Origin: Chitinophaga qingshengii
GTDB lineage: Bacteria > Bacteroidota > Bacteroidia > Chitinophagales > Chitinophagaceae
Length of the DNA stretch: 64,000 nt
NCBI RefSeq assembly: GCF_014529935.1
Contig: NZ_JACVFC010000001.1
Span: 310,001 to 374,000 of the forward strand
Direction of reading: 5' to 3'
The translations under genes and the position numbers were made by a program. The notes under the pieces were generated by a model. It was not told the origin of the DNA. It was given only the letters and a program-made list of their open reading frames with translations, and did no database searches. Shown one piece after another: positions 36,801-46,300 of this stretch (position 1 is its first letter; every line of letters starts with the position of its first letter).

Positions 36801-37900
36801 CAGATAATACCATTGCCTTTGGTACCCACCCAGAGATCGTCGCCATTGGCGCAGAAAGCGCGTATAGGCTTGTTAAAAGCGGCGCCGCTGTTCCGGTTGA
36901 CGGTGCCGAAATATTTTATTTGCGGGTATATTTTAATGATACCGTTGCCATCCGTTCCGCACCACAGCACCTCTTCATTACCGGTAGCCCAGGAAATGAT
37001 TTTCATGTCCTGCAGTTCCCGCGCCGCTTCGGAAAACAGGTGGGCCGGGCGGAACTGTGCGTCATATTCCCCAAAGCCCTGGGTCGTCCAGGCCAGCAGG
37101 TAATGCTGATGATAGACGGTCATCGCATTGACCGGGTGCGGTAGTATCACCTGCAACTGGGCCTGGTGCGTGCCCGGCGATACCGCCATTAACTCACGGG
37201 CTGTTGTGGTGAAAAAGATCCTGCCGTTGACGGCAAACAGTGCCTGTACATCCCTGTAACGTTGCAGCAACGGCCATTGCGCCTGCCAGTCGGCGTATAT
37301 TTCCAGGGTACCGTCACCACGGAGTACCCACAGGTGATTGGCGCCGTCGAATACGGCCTTGCTGATACGGTTATTACCACCCGGCAGCGGGCATGCCACA
37401 AATGAATCGGCAGCGGCATTGTAACGGGCGAGCCCTTCCTGCCGGCTCAGGCAGTACAGTTGCCCGGTGGTATCCGTCAGTAACCGGTACTCCTGTTCGC
37501 TGATACGGCTGCGTTGTTGCCGGCTGTAAAAATAATTATAGAATTTCCCACTTTGTTTATCATACCGGGATACCCCTTCAATCGTACTCATCCAGATACG
37601 CCGCTGGCCGTCTTCTGTCGCCTGCAGTACAACATTATTACCAATACTATGCTGCGGATTGTCTTTACTATAGTTAAACACATGGAAAGAGGAACCATCG
37701 TACATATTCAGCCCGTCCCAGGTAGCCGCCCACAGCAATTTGTCCGAATCCAGCAACAGTGCGTTAACGGCGCTGTTGGAAAGGCCATTGCGGTTATCCA
37801 GTTGTTGAATATAGTAAGAGGCTGTGTCACCTGCGAAAACAACCGGTGCACAGGTAAACATACCGATCAGCAGGGAACAGATCAGAGACAATCGTTTCAT
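33830..37900 (-). CDS. Hybrid two-component system sensor/regulator (locus C)
   Basis: A 1356-residue one-protein signalling system. Signal peptide (LICSLLIGMFTCAPVVFA); periplasmic two-propeller sensor with repeated Reg_prop motifs (LWAATWDGLNMYD, IWVSTNKGLARINP); a Y_Y_Y domain near 700-770; membrane segment about 785-805 (LLYLLVLGGAGTAFWLY); HisKA with the phospho-accepting His in NIAHELQTPLTLI near 845; HATPase domain (GIGLAFTQQLVQLLDGS); receiver with the acceptor Asp in IISDIMMPDMNGLEL near 1153; and an AraC-type DNA-binding domain at the C-terminus (TVSEIFYKTGFNNQSYFFRE). By family it senses an oligosaccharide in the periplasm and activates the SusC operon immediately downstream. Confidence 0.95.
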   Translation of the reverse strand: MKRLSLICSLLIGMFTCAPVVFAGDTASYYIQQLDNRNGLSNSAVNALLLDSDKLLWAATWDGLNMYDGSSFHVFNYSKDNPQHSIGNNVVLQATEDGQRRIWMSTIEGVSRYDKQSGKFYNYFYSRQQRSRISEQEYRLLTDTTGQLYCLSRQEGLARYNAAADSFVACPLPGGNNRISKAVFDGANHLWVLRGDGTLEIYADWQAQWPLLQRYRDVQALFAVNGRIFFTTTARELMAVSPGTHQAQLQVILPHPVNAMTVYHQHYLLAWTTQGFGEYDAQFRPAHLFSEAARELQDMKIISWATGNEEVLWCGTDGNGIIKIYPQIKYFGTVNRNSGAAFNKPIRAFCANGDDLWVGTKGNGIICLPNFSRQAVGTHQRLFSAELDNNSVFALCQGMDSMIFIGTDGKGLAIYDQLHKRFIHWQEVNGSGKWPVFGSVYAILPDADSSLWLGTSGYGLIQLRIRREGTAVAVTAFRQYTFNGSDSGPANDIIYSLAPGPQHSLWVGCRYGGLNLFDKRRQTFQVFKAFSYDGGLSHNDVLALYRDTQQRLWIGTSYGLNCIAEADVSQARPAFVRYNTGNGLPNNTIHAITQDNNGMIWVSTNKGLARINPATAGISHFQEADGLQSNEFSDGAVWKDPGGRLYFGGIYGFNYFTPRITQERRVYPNLLVSGLQLAGKASGNGLQVLQPAQSNTAAYTLNRRDNFFELQGKVVSFLHAEKCEYAWLLEGYDKSWQYTGGNGRVAYSNVPPGTYVLKVKWSNGEGGWTPPGVLLTLTVQQYFWLTWPAFLLYLLVLGGAGTAFWLYRKNKLQMKHQLEMEHLLRKKEEEVHEEQLRFFTNIAHELQTPLTLIVGAAERSREQPGNTYHQALVHQHASRLTYLVQQLLEFRRAEAGFLKNSYSPLNISALLENIAALFKPMCQQKALRFETHIAPDMIAPMDKDKLEKILFNLLSNACKYTSRDETILLRAEETIHGLDIYIYNSGSHIPAEQLDNLFTRFFSTATATHGAFGTGIGLAFTQQLVQLLDGSIRAVNENNGVAFYVRLPLSVTDTTSPQQQEAPADPVPSGLMQSMTADLSLQAAPLIDPNKLSRIQEVQETGKKSVLLVEDEYAIRQLLKDLLAGQYIIYEAGNGHEALELMRQTLPDLIISDIMMPDMNGLELCNKVKNAASTCHIPFIILSARGTIDQQTEGYEAGADAYLPKPFHATHLQVRVRKLLEYRQRLHDIFKRDQPLGQLEEAGMPDTDKQFLQELVRVIEERIDEEGLNAEALEKHLLLSKMQLYRKLKTLTNMTPAEFIRYIRLKQAAQLLIKTQLTVSEIFYKTGFNNQSYFFREFKKMYHCSPNEYREQQTAV

Positions 37901-38022
37901 AACGGGCTGGTTTAAGTGGCGCTGCTGTTAGCACCCGGTAAGGTACCAAATTTTTCCACTTTTGATCGGTCCTTTTTGTATTAACGGTAATCCTTTCAGC
38001 ATTCCTTACCATATGACCGAAA

Positions 38023-38068
38023 TAGAAAAAGATGCCGGCAAGTCAAAACTCACCGGCATCTTTTTCTA
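38023..38068 (-). terminator. Terminator of the Rhs operon
   Basis: A perfect 16-bp stem (38023-38038 with 38053-38068) around a 14-nt loop. The arms contain AAAAA/TTTTT at their base, so the stem carries a T-run on both strands. It lies 164 nt past the last Rhs-operon stop and insulates the sensor gene. Confidence 0.8.
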
Positions 38069-38117
38069 CTTTTATTTGCAGATATAAAGTGTCACCTTAC
38101 TTTCTGTCAACACACCG

Positions 38118-38231
38118 CTACATATTGGTGTTTAACGAAGAACCTGCTTCCAGCGTTGTTACGCCTACGGTACGGTTACTATCATTTAACGTGTTTATAC
38201 CGTTTTTTTTAATCCCTGATGCAGTTGCCTG
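38118..38231 (-). other. Open in-frame stretch after a UGA stop
   Basis: Directly after the TGA of the gene at 38232, the same frame stays open for 37 codons to a TAG at 38118. The translation (containing KKNGINTLNDSNR and LEAGSSLNTNM) looks protein-like but has no internal start codon. It may be a remnant of a longer tail, a readthrough extension, or chance. Confidence 0.3.
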
Positions 38232-38681
38232 TCAATAGGTATGATCCCCGGCAGTACCAGTCTTCACTATCTTCCTGGTATAAGGTTTACCGTCTTTGAC
38301 AACATGGATAAAGTAAATACCATCAGGCTGATCACTCAGGTCTAATTGAAGCCGGGTAGATTCCTCCACCAGATAACGTATTGTTTTACCGGAAATATTT
38401 AACAGCGTGATGTTTGCTCCTTTGAGCGGCTCAGCGAAGATAACGGTAACAGGGCCTGTAGTTGGATTGGGGTACATCGCCTCTGTTTTAATGGTTGTTT
38501 CACTGGCGGGCAATGGCGCTGCGGCCATACGAGCGGTATTATTGCAGATATACTGTCTTTTTACGCGGTTACCGGCGCCGTCATAGTAGAACATAACCCC
38601 ACAGCTACCGGGAGGGATGGTCTGTGCCTCTGCTACAGCAGCGGCAGTCAGGAGCATTATAAATAAAAGAAGCTGTTTCAT
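38232..38681 (-). CDS. Small YD-motif protein with T9SS sorting domain (Rhs operon)
   Basis: A 149-residue secreted protein. Signal peptide MKQLLLFIMLLTAAAVAEAQ; then one Rhs-like YD signature (MFYYDGAGNRVKRQYICNN); then a T9SS type A C-terminal sorting domain of about 85 residues (AMYPNPTTGPVTVIF, NITLLNISGKTIRYL, DGIYFIHVVKDGKPYTRKIV). T9SS cargo by family, so expected on the surface or released. Fourth gene of the operon headed by the giant Rhs protein, 25 nt after the preceding gene. Too small to be an Rhs shell itself; possibly an accessory or a degenerate Rhs end. Confidence 0.75.
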   Translation of the reverse strand: MKQLLLFIMLLTAAAVAEAQTIPPGSCGVMFYYDGAGNRVKRQYICNNTARMAAAPLPASETTIKTEAMYPNPTTGPVTVIFAEPLKGANITLLNISGKTIRYLVEESTRLQLDLSDQPDGIYFIHVVKDGKPYTRKIVKTGTAGDHTY

Positions 38682-38706
38682 ACTGAATCAGGTTAATAGA
38701 TGAAAG

Positions 38707-39756
38707 TTAAAAACCGGGCAGCCCATTGTCAGGGTCCAGCCGGGTGGCCAGTGCTGCACTACCGGGAACGTTGATACCTTTACGGTATACTTTATCAAAA
38801 ATATCGTTGCGCAAGGTGTTGTTTTCCGGACCTGCTTTTTCAAGTATCCATCGCCAGAACCTGGCTCTGTTCTGTCTTTTATCGGGTGTTACCCAGGAGG
38901 AGAGCATAAAGGAATTATTGTTTTTCTCTATAGGGACCAGCATGTCCTGATAATAGATATACAGTTCGTTCTCAAAAGCGATACCCCAACAGGCAGGTAC
39001 CATAGCGAGTGCACTGTCTTTGGTGAGCTCATACACATTAAACTTCCTGCTCAGGGGGTCCAGTTTAACCGTAATATTTTCCACGGAGGGCCTGTTATTA
39101 AGGAAGTCTTCATAACTGAGATAGGCGCCTGTTTTATATTCACGGGCCAGCATTACCGGGGTTCTTCCGTGTATGTTTACCGGTTCTGCAATCGCGAGGC
39201 GTGTAAAGGTTTTACGGCCTGCCTGTGGTGAGGCAGCAGGTTGCAATAGCAGATCTATGGCTTGTGCGATGATTGGGATACCGGAAGTTTTACTGACGGT
39301 AATAACGGTGTCGATGATATTGACCAACTGGTAGTGTTCTTCCCGTACCGGTGTGCTATAGGTAATTGCCTTCAGGCGCAGAAACCCATCGTTGCCGTCT
39401 TTTTGTTCCTGTATACGCAGGTCCTGTAATACACAAAGCAAGCGGGGTGCGGTAGGAGTATAAAGCGGCGCATATTGTGCTTTGATACAGGTTTGCAACC
39501 AGCGGTGCATATTGGTATCCGGTACCAGCCTGGCAGCCTGACTGATTTCGTCGGCAGTCACAAAACCGATAGCGGTAGAATCTTGTATAGCAGCGGTACT
39601 GATGTCTATTCCGGAGTAAGGCAATGCTGCCGGTGTTGGCATTTTTATGGAAGATAGTTTCACTTGCTGAACAGCCTGCGTTGCAGGATACTGCGCCTGT
39701 AAGGCTATACTGCAGTGTATCGTGATCAGCAGGCCACTTAAATATTTCCAGTGCAT
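38707..39756 (-). CDS. Secreted protein of unknown function (Rhs operon)
   Basis: A 349-residue protein with a signal peptide (LLITIHCSIALQAQ). No domain recognised. Visible features: a mixed alpha/beta pattern, QAQ at the cleavage site, an acidic and aromatic central region (YLSYEDFLNNRP), CWGIAFENELYIYYQDMLVP and a Trp/Arg-rich stretch (ARFWRWILEKAGPENNTL). No lipobox, so periplasmic or exported. It lies 21 nt after the 200-residue gene and 25 nt before the T9SS protein, so it is almost certainly co-transcribed with the Rhs gene. Could be an immunity or chaperone-type partner, by position only. Confidence 0.7.
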   Translation of the reverse strand: MHWKYLSGLLITIHCSIALQAQYPATQAVQQVKLSSIKMPTPAALPYSGIDISTAAIQDSTAIGFVTADEISQAARLVPDTNMHRWLQTCIKAQYAPLYTPTAPRLLCVLQDLRIQEQKDGNDGFLRLKAITYSTPVREEHYQLVNIIDTVITVSKTSGIPIIAQAIDLLLQPAASPQAGRKTFTRLAIAEPVNIHGRTPVMLAREYKTGAYLSYEDFLNNRPSVENITVKLDPLSRKFNVYELTKDSALAMVPACWGIAFENELYIYYQDMLVPIEKNNNSFMLSSWVTPDKRQNRARFWRWILEKAGPENNTLRNDIFDKVYRKGINVPGSAALATRLDPDNGLPGF

Positions 39757-39777
39757 ATTAATGAAAAGTTTAATGGT

Positions 39778-40380
39778 TTACAATGAGGCGGAATGATCCC
39801 ATCTCGTGTCCAGGAATACTTGTAATGGATATACGGTATCGCCTTCCAGCTGATCACTGACCGTGATCCCTGTACCGGTAACCCTGAAAACATTAAATGA
39901 TTTCAGGTTGATGATAGTACAAAGACAGGTAATACGCTCGTTTTTAATATCAGCGGCAAGCTTTTTTAATCCTTGCTGGAACTTACTGACAGTACTATTT
40001 ATCCCGTAGACCTGATACCCCTGGGCATATCCGAACAATTCGCCGGTACTGTCTACCAGCAGCGCGTCCTGCTGCAGGTAGATGGTGCGCCTGCGGGGGA
40101 TCTGCTGATAGGTATATTTCAGATTCGGAGGCAGCTGACCGGATGCAAAATCAGTTTTACTCAGACTGTCAGCAAATACTTTATAAATCGGAATAACGCG
40201 ATAACCCGCCGGTACCTTAAACGCGTGTTGGACTTTCAGGCTCCGGGCAATCAGTTTAAGGGTATTCTCTTCACTGCTGGCGTGTATCGCTTCATTGCGG
40301 ACAAAGTGGCATTGCGCGATCGCAAAAACCGGAAAGCTGATGACTGCAAGTATCCCAATAAGTATCCTGGTATATTTCAT
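39778..40380 (-). CDS. Secreted protein of unknown function, candidate immunity factor (Rhs operon)
   Basis: A 200-residue protein with a signal peptide (ILIGILAVISFPVFAIAQ). No family recognised. Predicted as mostly alpha/beta with a helical middle (TVSKFQQGLKKLAADIKNER) and a beta-rich end (FNVFRVTGTGITVSDQLEGD). It starts 9 nt after the Rhs stop codon, the position where immunity genes of polymorphic toxins usually sit. A periplasmic location would suit neutralising a peptidase toxin there, but this is inference from position alone. Confidence 0.7.
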   Translation of the reverse strand: MKYTRILIGILAVISFPVFAIAQCHFVRNEAIHASSEENTLKLIARSLKVQHAFKVPAGYRVIPIYKVFADSLSKTDFASGQLPPNLKYTYQQIPRRRTIYLQQDALLVDSTGELFGYAQGYQVYGINSTVSKFQQGLKKLAADIKNERITCLCTIINLKSFNVFRVTGTGITVSDQLEGDTVYPLQVFLDTRWDHSASL

Positions 40381-40389
40381 AAAAGTGTT

Positions 40390-43300
40390 TTATTTTAAAA
40401 AGAAGATATTACCAAATTTCCCCGCAGGCATGGTATGCCAACCTGTTGTTTTGATCAGGCTGAAACTACCTCCATGTCCGGGGTCCATGATCTTCAGGAT
40501 AGATTGATATATCTGTTTACCACCTATTTTAGTGATGGTTTTAGAAATAACGCTTTTTATCACCACGGAGTGGCCAACTGTCTGTCCACCGGTTGGATTA
40601 ATTCCTACTGCCACCCTATTACCTGCGTTCATTTTATCTGCGATTTCACAGAAGTTTACATTGGCAGCATTCTGACCCTGCACTTGCCTTCCTGCTTCGT
40701 TCGCGTATCCGCTCCACACATCCCTATCTCCCAATGGTACTGTTTTAGGATCTGTACCAGGTGCTACTACCTCCCTTATCCTTTCCTGTGTCATATTACC
40801 GCCCAACGATTTGTCTACTGACTCCGCAGAAGCAGGCAAGCAGTTATTGTCTCCTTTTTGACCAATCACCGGAATTGCCTGGTCAGCTTCCACAACTTTG
40901 GTAACCGTAGCGCCATCAAAGAATCTCCTTCCATGAATGGCAGCATCAATACCACCGGCAAGACCTCCGGTAACACCACCTATCAAACCGCCATAAAGCC
41001 CTCCTTTCAAACCACTGCCAAATGCCTGGCCCAGGTTCTGTCCATCTGCAAGCCCATTACCAAACCCTCCGACAAACCCTCCGGCAGCCCCTCCGGCAGC
41101 CCCGACTATTGCTCCGTTAATAAAACTGGAAGTAACTGACATCGCTGCAGACGTACCCATAAAACCGGCGCCGAAAGAACCACCTGCCAGCGCTGAACTA
41201 ACGCCTGCGCCTACACCTGCTCCGATGGCCCCTGCTGCTGCACCAATACCAAAGTATTTTAATCCGTCCCAGAAATTATTGATCTTGTCCTTGTTGGCAA
41301 ACAGGTTCATTGCCCCGCCAATCAAAGCGCCAATGATGAGATGCCAGAAGTTACCATCTTCATCACTATAAATCATCGGGTTATTATTCGCATAACCGTA
41401 CCGGTTATATCCCTGAGTGCCATATGGCAAAGGTACGTAGTTGTCCGGGCTTAGCATACGGCCCAATACCGGGTCATAGACCCTGCCGTTCATATTTATC
41501 AGCGAGAACTTATCCAGGTGCTCATGACCGGTAAAACCTCTGCTCAGCCATTCCGGATTGGGTGTAACACCGCTGTAGGTCCAGGTAGACGGGTTACGGC
41601 TACGCCCCCAGGCATCAAAGTTCTGCTGTGCTACGATGGCTCCGTTTTCATCTGTGATGGAAAGAAGACTACCCAAATGATCTACATATACGTAATAGGT
41701 TTTTTCAACACCGTTGGTTTTCACGATCAGCGCACAAAGACCGTTGCCACCGGCTACATAGTGTACTTCCCTGACCGTACCGTTGGCGGCAACATATTTC
41801 TCGTAGGTACCCAGGTAGAATTTCCTTTCCAGGAAGGTACCATTCTGTGAAAGCTCGGATTTGATACGCTGGCCTGCTGGCGTATAGGTATATGCCAACT
41901 GGTAGTTGTTTTCTTTAATGGTAGCTGTTTTCAGAAAGGGTGTATAGGTGATGTCCTGCTGCGCGGAAGGAATCACCGGTGGCGGCGTAGTCGCCCCTGC
42001 CGGGTTGGTGATGTAGTTCACCGCGTGGATCAGCTGATCATTGTAAACATAATTACCCGCATCTGTTTTGGTAGTAATATTACCCAGGGAAACACCGCCG
42101 GTATTGTCGTAGGTAATATTCTGCGTAACCGTTCCGTCCAGTTTGGTGGAAGCCAGCCTGTTCAGGTTGTCATAAGTGAATACCTCTGTATGTCCCTGAA
42201 TGGCATCATAACGGCTGGTCATGTTACCGCTGGTGCTTTCATAGGTAAAGTTCAGGTCCTGTATACCAGGAGTATAAAAACGTTTAGGCCTGCCCGTGGG
42301 AAGATCAAATGTGGCGATACTCGTTTTACCGTTGCCGGTAGTATAGCCGGTATAATAGCCCAAACTATTCATGGAAGTGGCCGTAAACAACCCCAGGCCG
42401 CTTCCGGTACTGATGGCGGTTACCGCACCATTCCTGTCGTATGTCTGATTAATAACGAGGCCGGAAGGATAAGTCGTTTTGCTCAGGTTGCCGTAGGTAT
42501 CGTACTCGTATTGAAACACAAATTCCTGGCCATCAACCTTCTGCTTTACCTTGGATAGTTTTCGTTTGTTGTTGTATTCATATTCTTTTACGACACCGTT
42601 AGGTCCGGTTTCGCTGGCCAGGTTATCGTTGTTATATCCATTGGCAGGGTCACTGAAATAGGTATACGAAGTGATCCCGTCCGGTCCCTGGCGTTTGATA
42701 ACACGGCCCAATCCATCGAGCGTAAGGGCGTAGGTATTGCCCAGATTGTCTTTCTGGCTGGTCAGCTGACCAAATGCATCGTAATCATAGATAGCTGTAC
42801 CGGCGTCTTTATCGGTCATTTGTGTCTGGCGCCCGTATTCATCATACTGGTTTTTAATCAGCTCAAAACTGCCGTGGTTCACCTTTAACTGGTTACCCCA
42901 GCTGTCATAGCTAAAATCGAGTTGACCGCCATTATCAGTGGCAGCAACAATTTTTCCCGTCGGATCAGTCGTGCGGCTCGTCACCTGCCCGGCGGGATTG
43001 GTAATACTAGCTTTGAGCAAACCACCTGGCATAGCCTGATAACTGTAGTTGGAAATTCCATAGCCATCCGTCCGGGTAGACAGGCGGTTGTAGCTATCAT
43101 AAGTATAGCTGGTAGTGGAGGGCATTTCGCTGGCATAGTAGGGAGCAGTCTTATTATTCACATTACCTTTGGCATCGTAGGTCGTTGTTTGTAGCATCGT
43201 TGCATTACCGAAGCCGCTGGTTTGTCTTTTCACCTCCCTTCCCAGTATATCGTACCATATTTTCACATCATTACCACCACCGGGCTGACTGGTAGAACCG

Positions 43301-46300
43301 GCGTACACTCCCCCGGATGACTCCCAGGAGAGCGACTGGGTGATGGAAAATCCGTCGGGTACCGTGGTTTTGACTATTCTGCCGAAAGCGTCATACTCAT
43401 AGGTGATGTATTTACCATCAGCAGAAAGATAGCTGGCCATTTTACCCCACAGCGGATCATATGTATAGGTTTCGCTGCGGCTGATGCCTCCGCCGGCGCC
43501 AGTACGCTTCAGCATGAATCTGCCTGCAGGATCATATACCAATGTTTCAGAGCGGGATGTAAGCCCGGCTGAAGACAATACAGAGCTGGTCACGTTGCCA
43601 AATGCATCGTAGGTTAAGGTAGTGGTAACAGCTTTAGGCTTACCGTCAAACTCCGTTTTGGTAGCGGTGAGGCCATTGGGTTTGTAGGTATATGCTATCT
43701 TTTTGGTTACTGCAGGCACACCTTGCCTGATATTGGTAATGGTGATGGATTCCGGGCTGGAAGCCACAGGAGAACCATAGTTACCATAAGTAATATCCTG
43801 TGTATTGGTTTCGGTAGCGGTGATACTGCTCCCATTCCATCCCCCTTTGATGATTTCACTTTTAGTGATATTACCAACGTTATCATAGGTATTGATCGTT
43901 TGTACACCCGCATTGGTAAGGTAGTCAATATCCAATAGATTCGACAGCCGCTGTTCAAAACGTTTATCGAAATAGCCGAGTCCAACTTGTACGAAAGAAT
44001 AGGTGGGACGTGTTTCTGAGACGTTGCCGCCAACGGACACCGTTTTTTTGGTGACATAGGGAGCCAGAAACTGCGTATTAATATCACTTAGCGTGGTGGT
44101 AGTAGAATAGTTACTGCCATTGTCTACCGTTACTTTCCGGAAACCCAGGAAGCCACGGCCTGTTTTATGGAACATCGCATCCTGGTAAGTATAGCGGTTA
44201 TAAACAGTTCCACCGATGCCATCAGGAGAGCCGATGGAGCTCACTACATTTAAGCTGGGTTGAATTACCTGATAAGGGTAAGCATACAGATAGGATGGTC
44301 CGCCGTTTATTTCACTGGGATTACCATACTCATATTCTGTAGATCTGCTGTAGACATAAGTCCCGCTTTTGGAAAGTGGAGCATAAGTGATGGTATTTAC
44401 CGCGCCAAAGCCATTTACCACCTTTGACAGCAGCCTCTCTTCCTTATCCGGTTTCAGGCTTACTATCAGGCCCGTTTGTCCTTTCAGGCTTACACAATCC
44501 ATCTTTCCATCCCCATTCAGATCTCCGCTGATAGCGTTATCCCCATTGATACTGCCATTTTTGGCATATGTTTCCGCAACAAATCCGTTGCCGGTGCTAT
44601 AATAAACATTGTATCTGGCCGAAGAGGAAGACAGGTCCAGGCAATGCAACAGATCCGATTTACCGTCCTGGTTAAAATCGCCCACCACCAGCTGATGCGC
44701 TACCGGATAAACATCGTCACCAGGCAGGATAATTCTGTTAACCAACAAGGGAATAGTAGCTGACACCAGACTATTGCCTTTACTGATCAACATCTTCCAG
44801 GTACCATTGGAATTATTTTTAGTATTGCGTACAAACAAATCCGTTTTGCCATCCCCGTTAAAGTCACCCGGAAATACGCGATAGCCGGACGTGATTTCAT
44901 TGGTAGTAAATAATACTTTGGCAGCATAGCTGTAACCGGAGGTTACGGATACGGGAAAGATAGACACGACATAGGAAGTACTGCCTTTTATCACGAGTAG
45001 TTCCGTTTTACCGTCGCCATCCACGTCAAAAGGAATAATATCGTCAGCAGTAGCGATACTTGTAGCGTAAAAGTCGCCAAAAGTATTGGTACCTACCCCG
45101 AAATTGGCTATTTCCCGGTTCAGCACCTGTTTACCCGGGCTGGAGAGAAATGCCCCGAACGAGTTATCAGGATTGATACCCAGTATCAGCAGGTAATCCT
45201 GACTGCCATCCCCGTCGAAATCACCGGGAATAAAAAAGCGGCCTGACTGGCTGATATATTTACAGGGGTTTACATACAATGATTTCTGCGGCAGCTGGTT
45301 GTAAACCTTGGAGAGGTAGCCCCAACCGGCGGAAGGGGTATAGATCCGTGTATGATTGATAGTAATCTGTTGCAGGTATCGCCTGGCGCCGCTACCACTA
45401 CCGGTTTGCCCCGTTTGCATGAATACTACGTCATCCTTACCATCACCGTCATAATCCTGTGCCAGAAAATTATAGTAGGAGTTTTCCTTCACCCCCATTA
45501 CTTCCACATTGGAGGGTAAGGAAGGATAACTATACAAGGAAGACACCATCCCCACCGATCCGAAAGCATCAAAGTTTCTGAATATCTGGTATTTGGTGTG
45601 GTACTTAAAACCATTATTATCATAGTTATAGGAGGCCGTCAACACATCCGTTTGTCCATCACCATCAAAATCCCCTGCTATACAATCCTGCGAAGGCAAA
45701 AATGGATAGGGAGGCAGTATGCGGACATCTTCGGCGTTGGCATTGTTACCATAGGAAAAACGGAGGGGGTTTAATGCAACGCCGTTAGTACCTGTTTCGG
45801 TGATGGTTTGCAGAAAGGGTTGGCTTTGTACATTATTATACGCCAGCTGATAGGTTTTGAAGGTTTGTCCGGAAGTGGTGATCACGATAGAAGACAACAA
45901 AGCGCCTAATACGGACGAGAACCCGGCTTCATAGGTTGTGGTAACATCCGGACGGCTGTCGTAATTAAACTTTATTTTGTTGTACGGTAGCTGTCCTCCA
46001 GCGGCATTACCGGTGTAGTTGATTTCATTGATAACGACAGTCCGTGAATAGTTGACCGTTGTATAATTAAAGAGAATGTAATTACCATTGCGGTCGGTTA
46101 ACTTATTCAGATACCATACCATGGTTGCCGGAGATCCGCCTGTAGTGGCAGTTTCAGTCATCAGCCGGGAATCGTTGCTATTCCCGAATTCCATGACAGT
46201 TCCATCCTTACTGGTTACCTTGAACCAGGTGGGTCCTGTATACTCGGTACCTCCGAATGATTCTATTTTAGCATAGTTTTCATTCTCAAATCCATACACT

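Larger units (their letters stand above)
37901..38231. other. Intergenic region upstream of the sensor gene
   Basis: 331 nt between the Rhs operon and the sensor gene, both on the minus strand. It holds a strong hairpin terminator (38023-38068), an in-frame open stretch just after the last Rhs-operon gene (38118-38231), and the leader of the sensor gene (37901-38022), in which no clear promoter was recognised. Confidence 0.7.

Noticed and set aside
40930..41310. Repetitive glycine-rich codons suspected as a tandem DNA repeat or CRISPR-like array
   Set aside because: They are in frame and encode a glycine-zipper segment of the Rhs protein; no regular repeat-spacer period.
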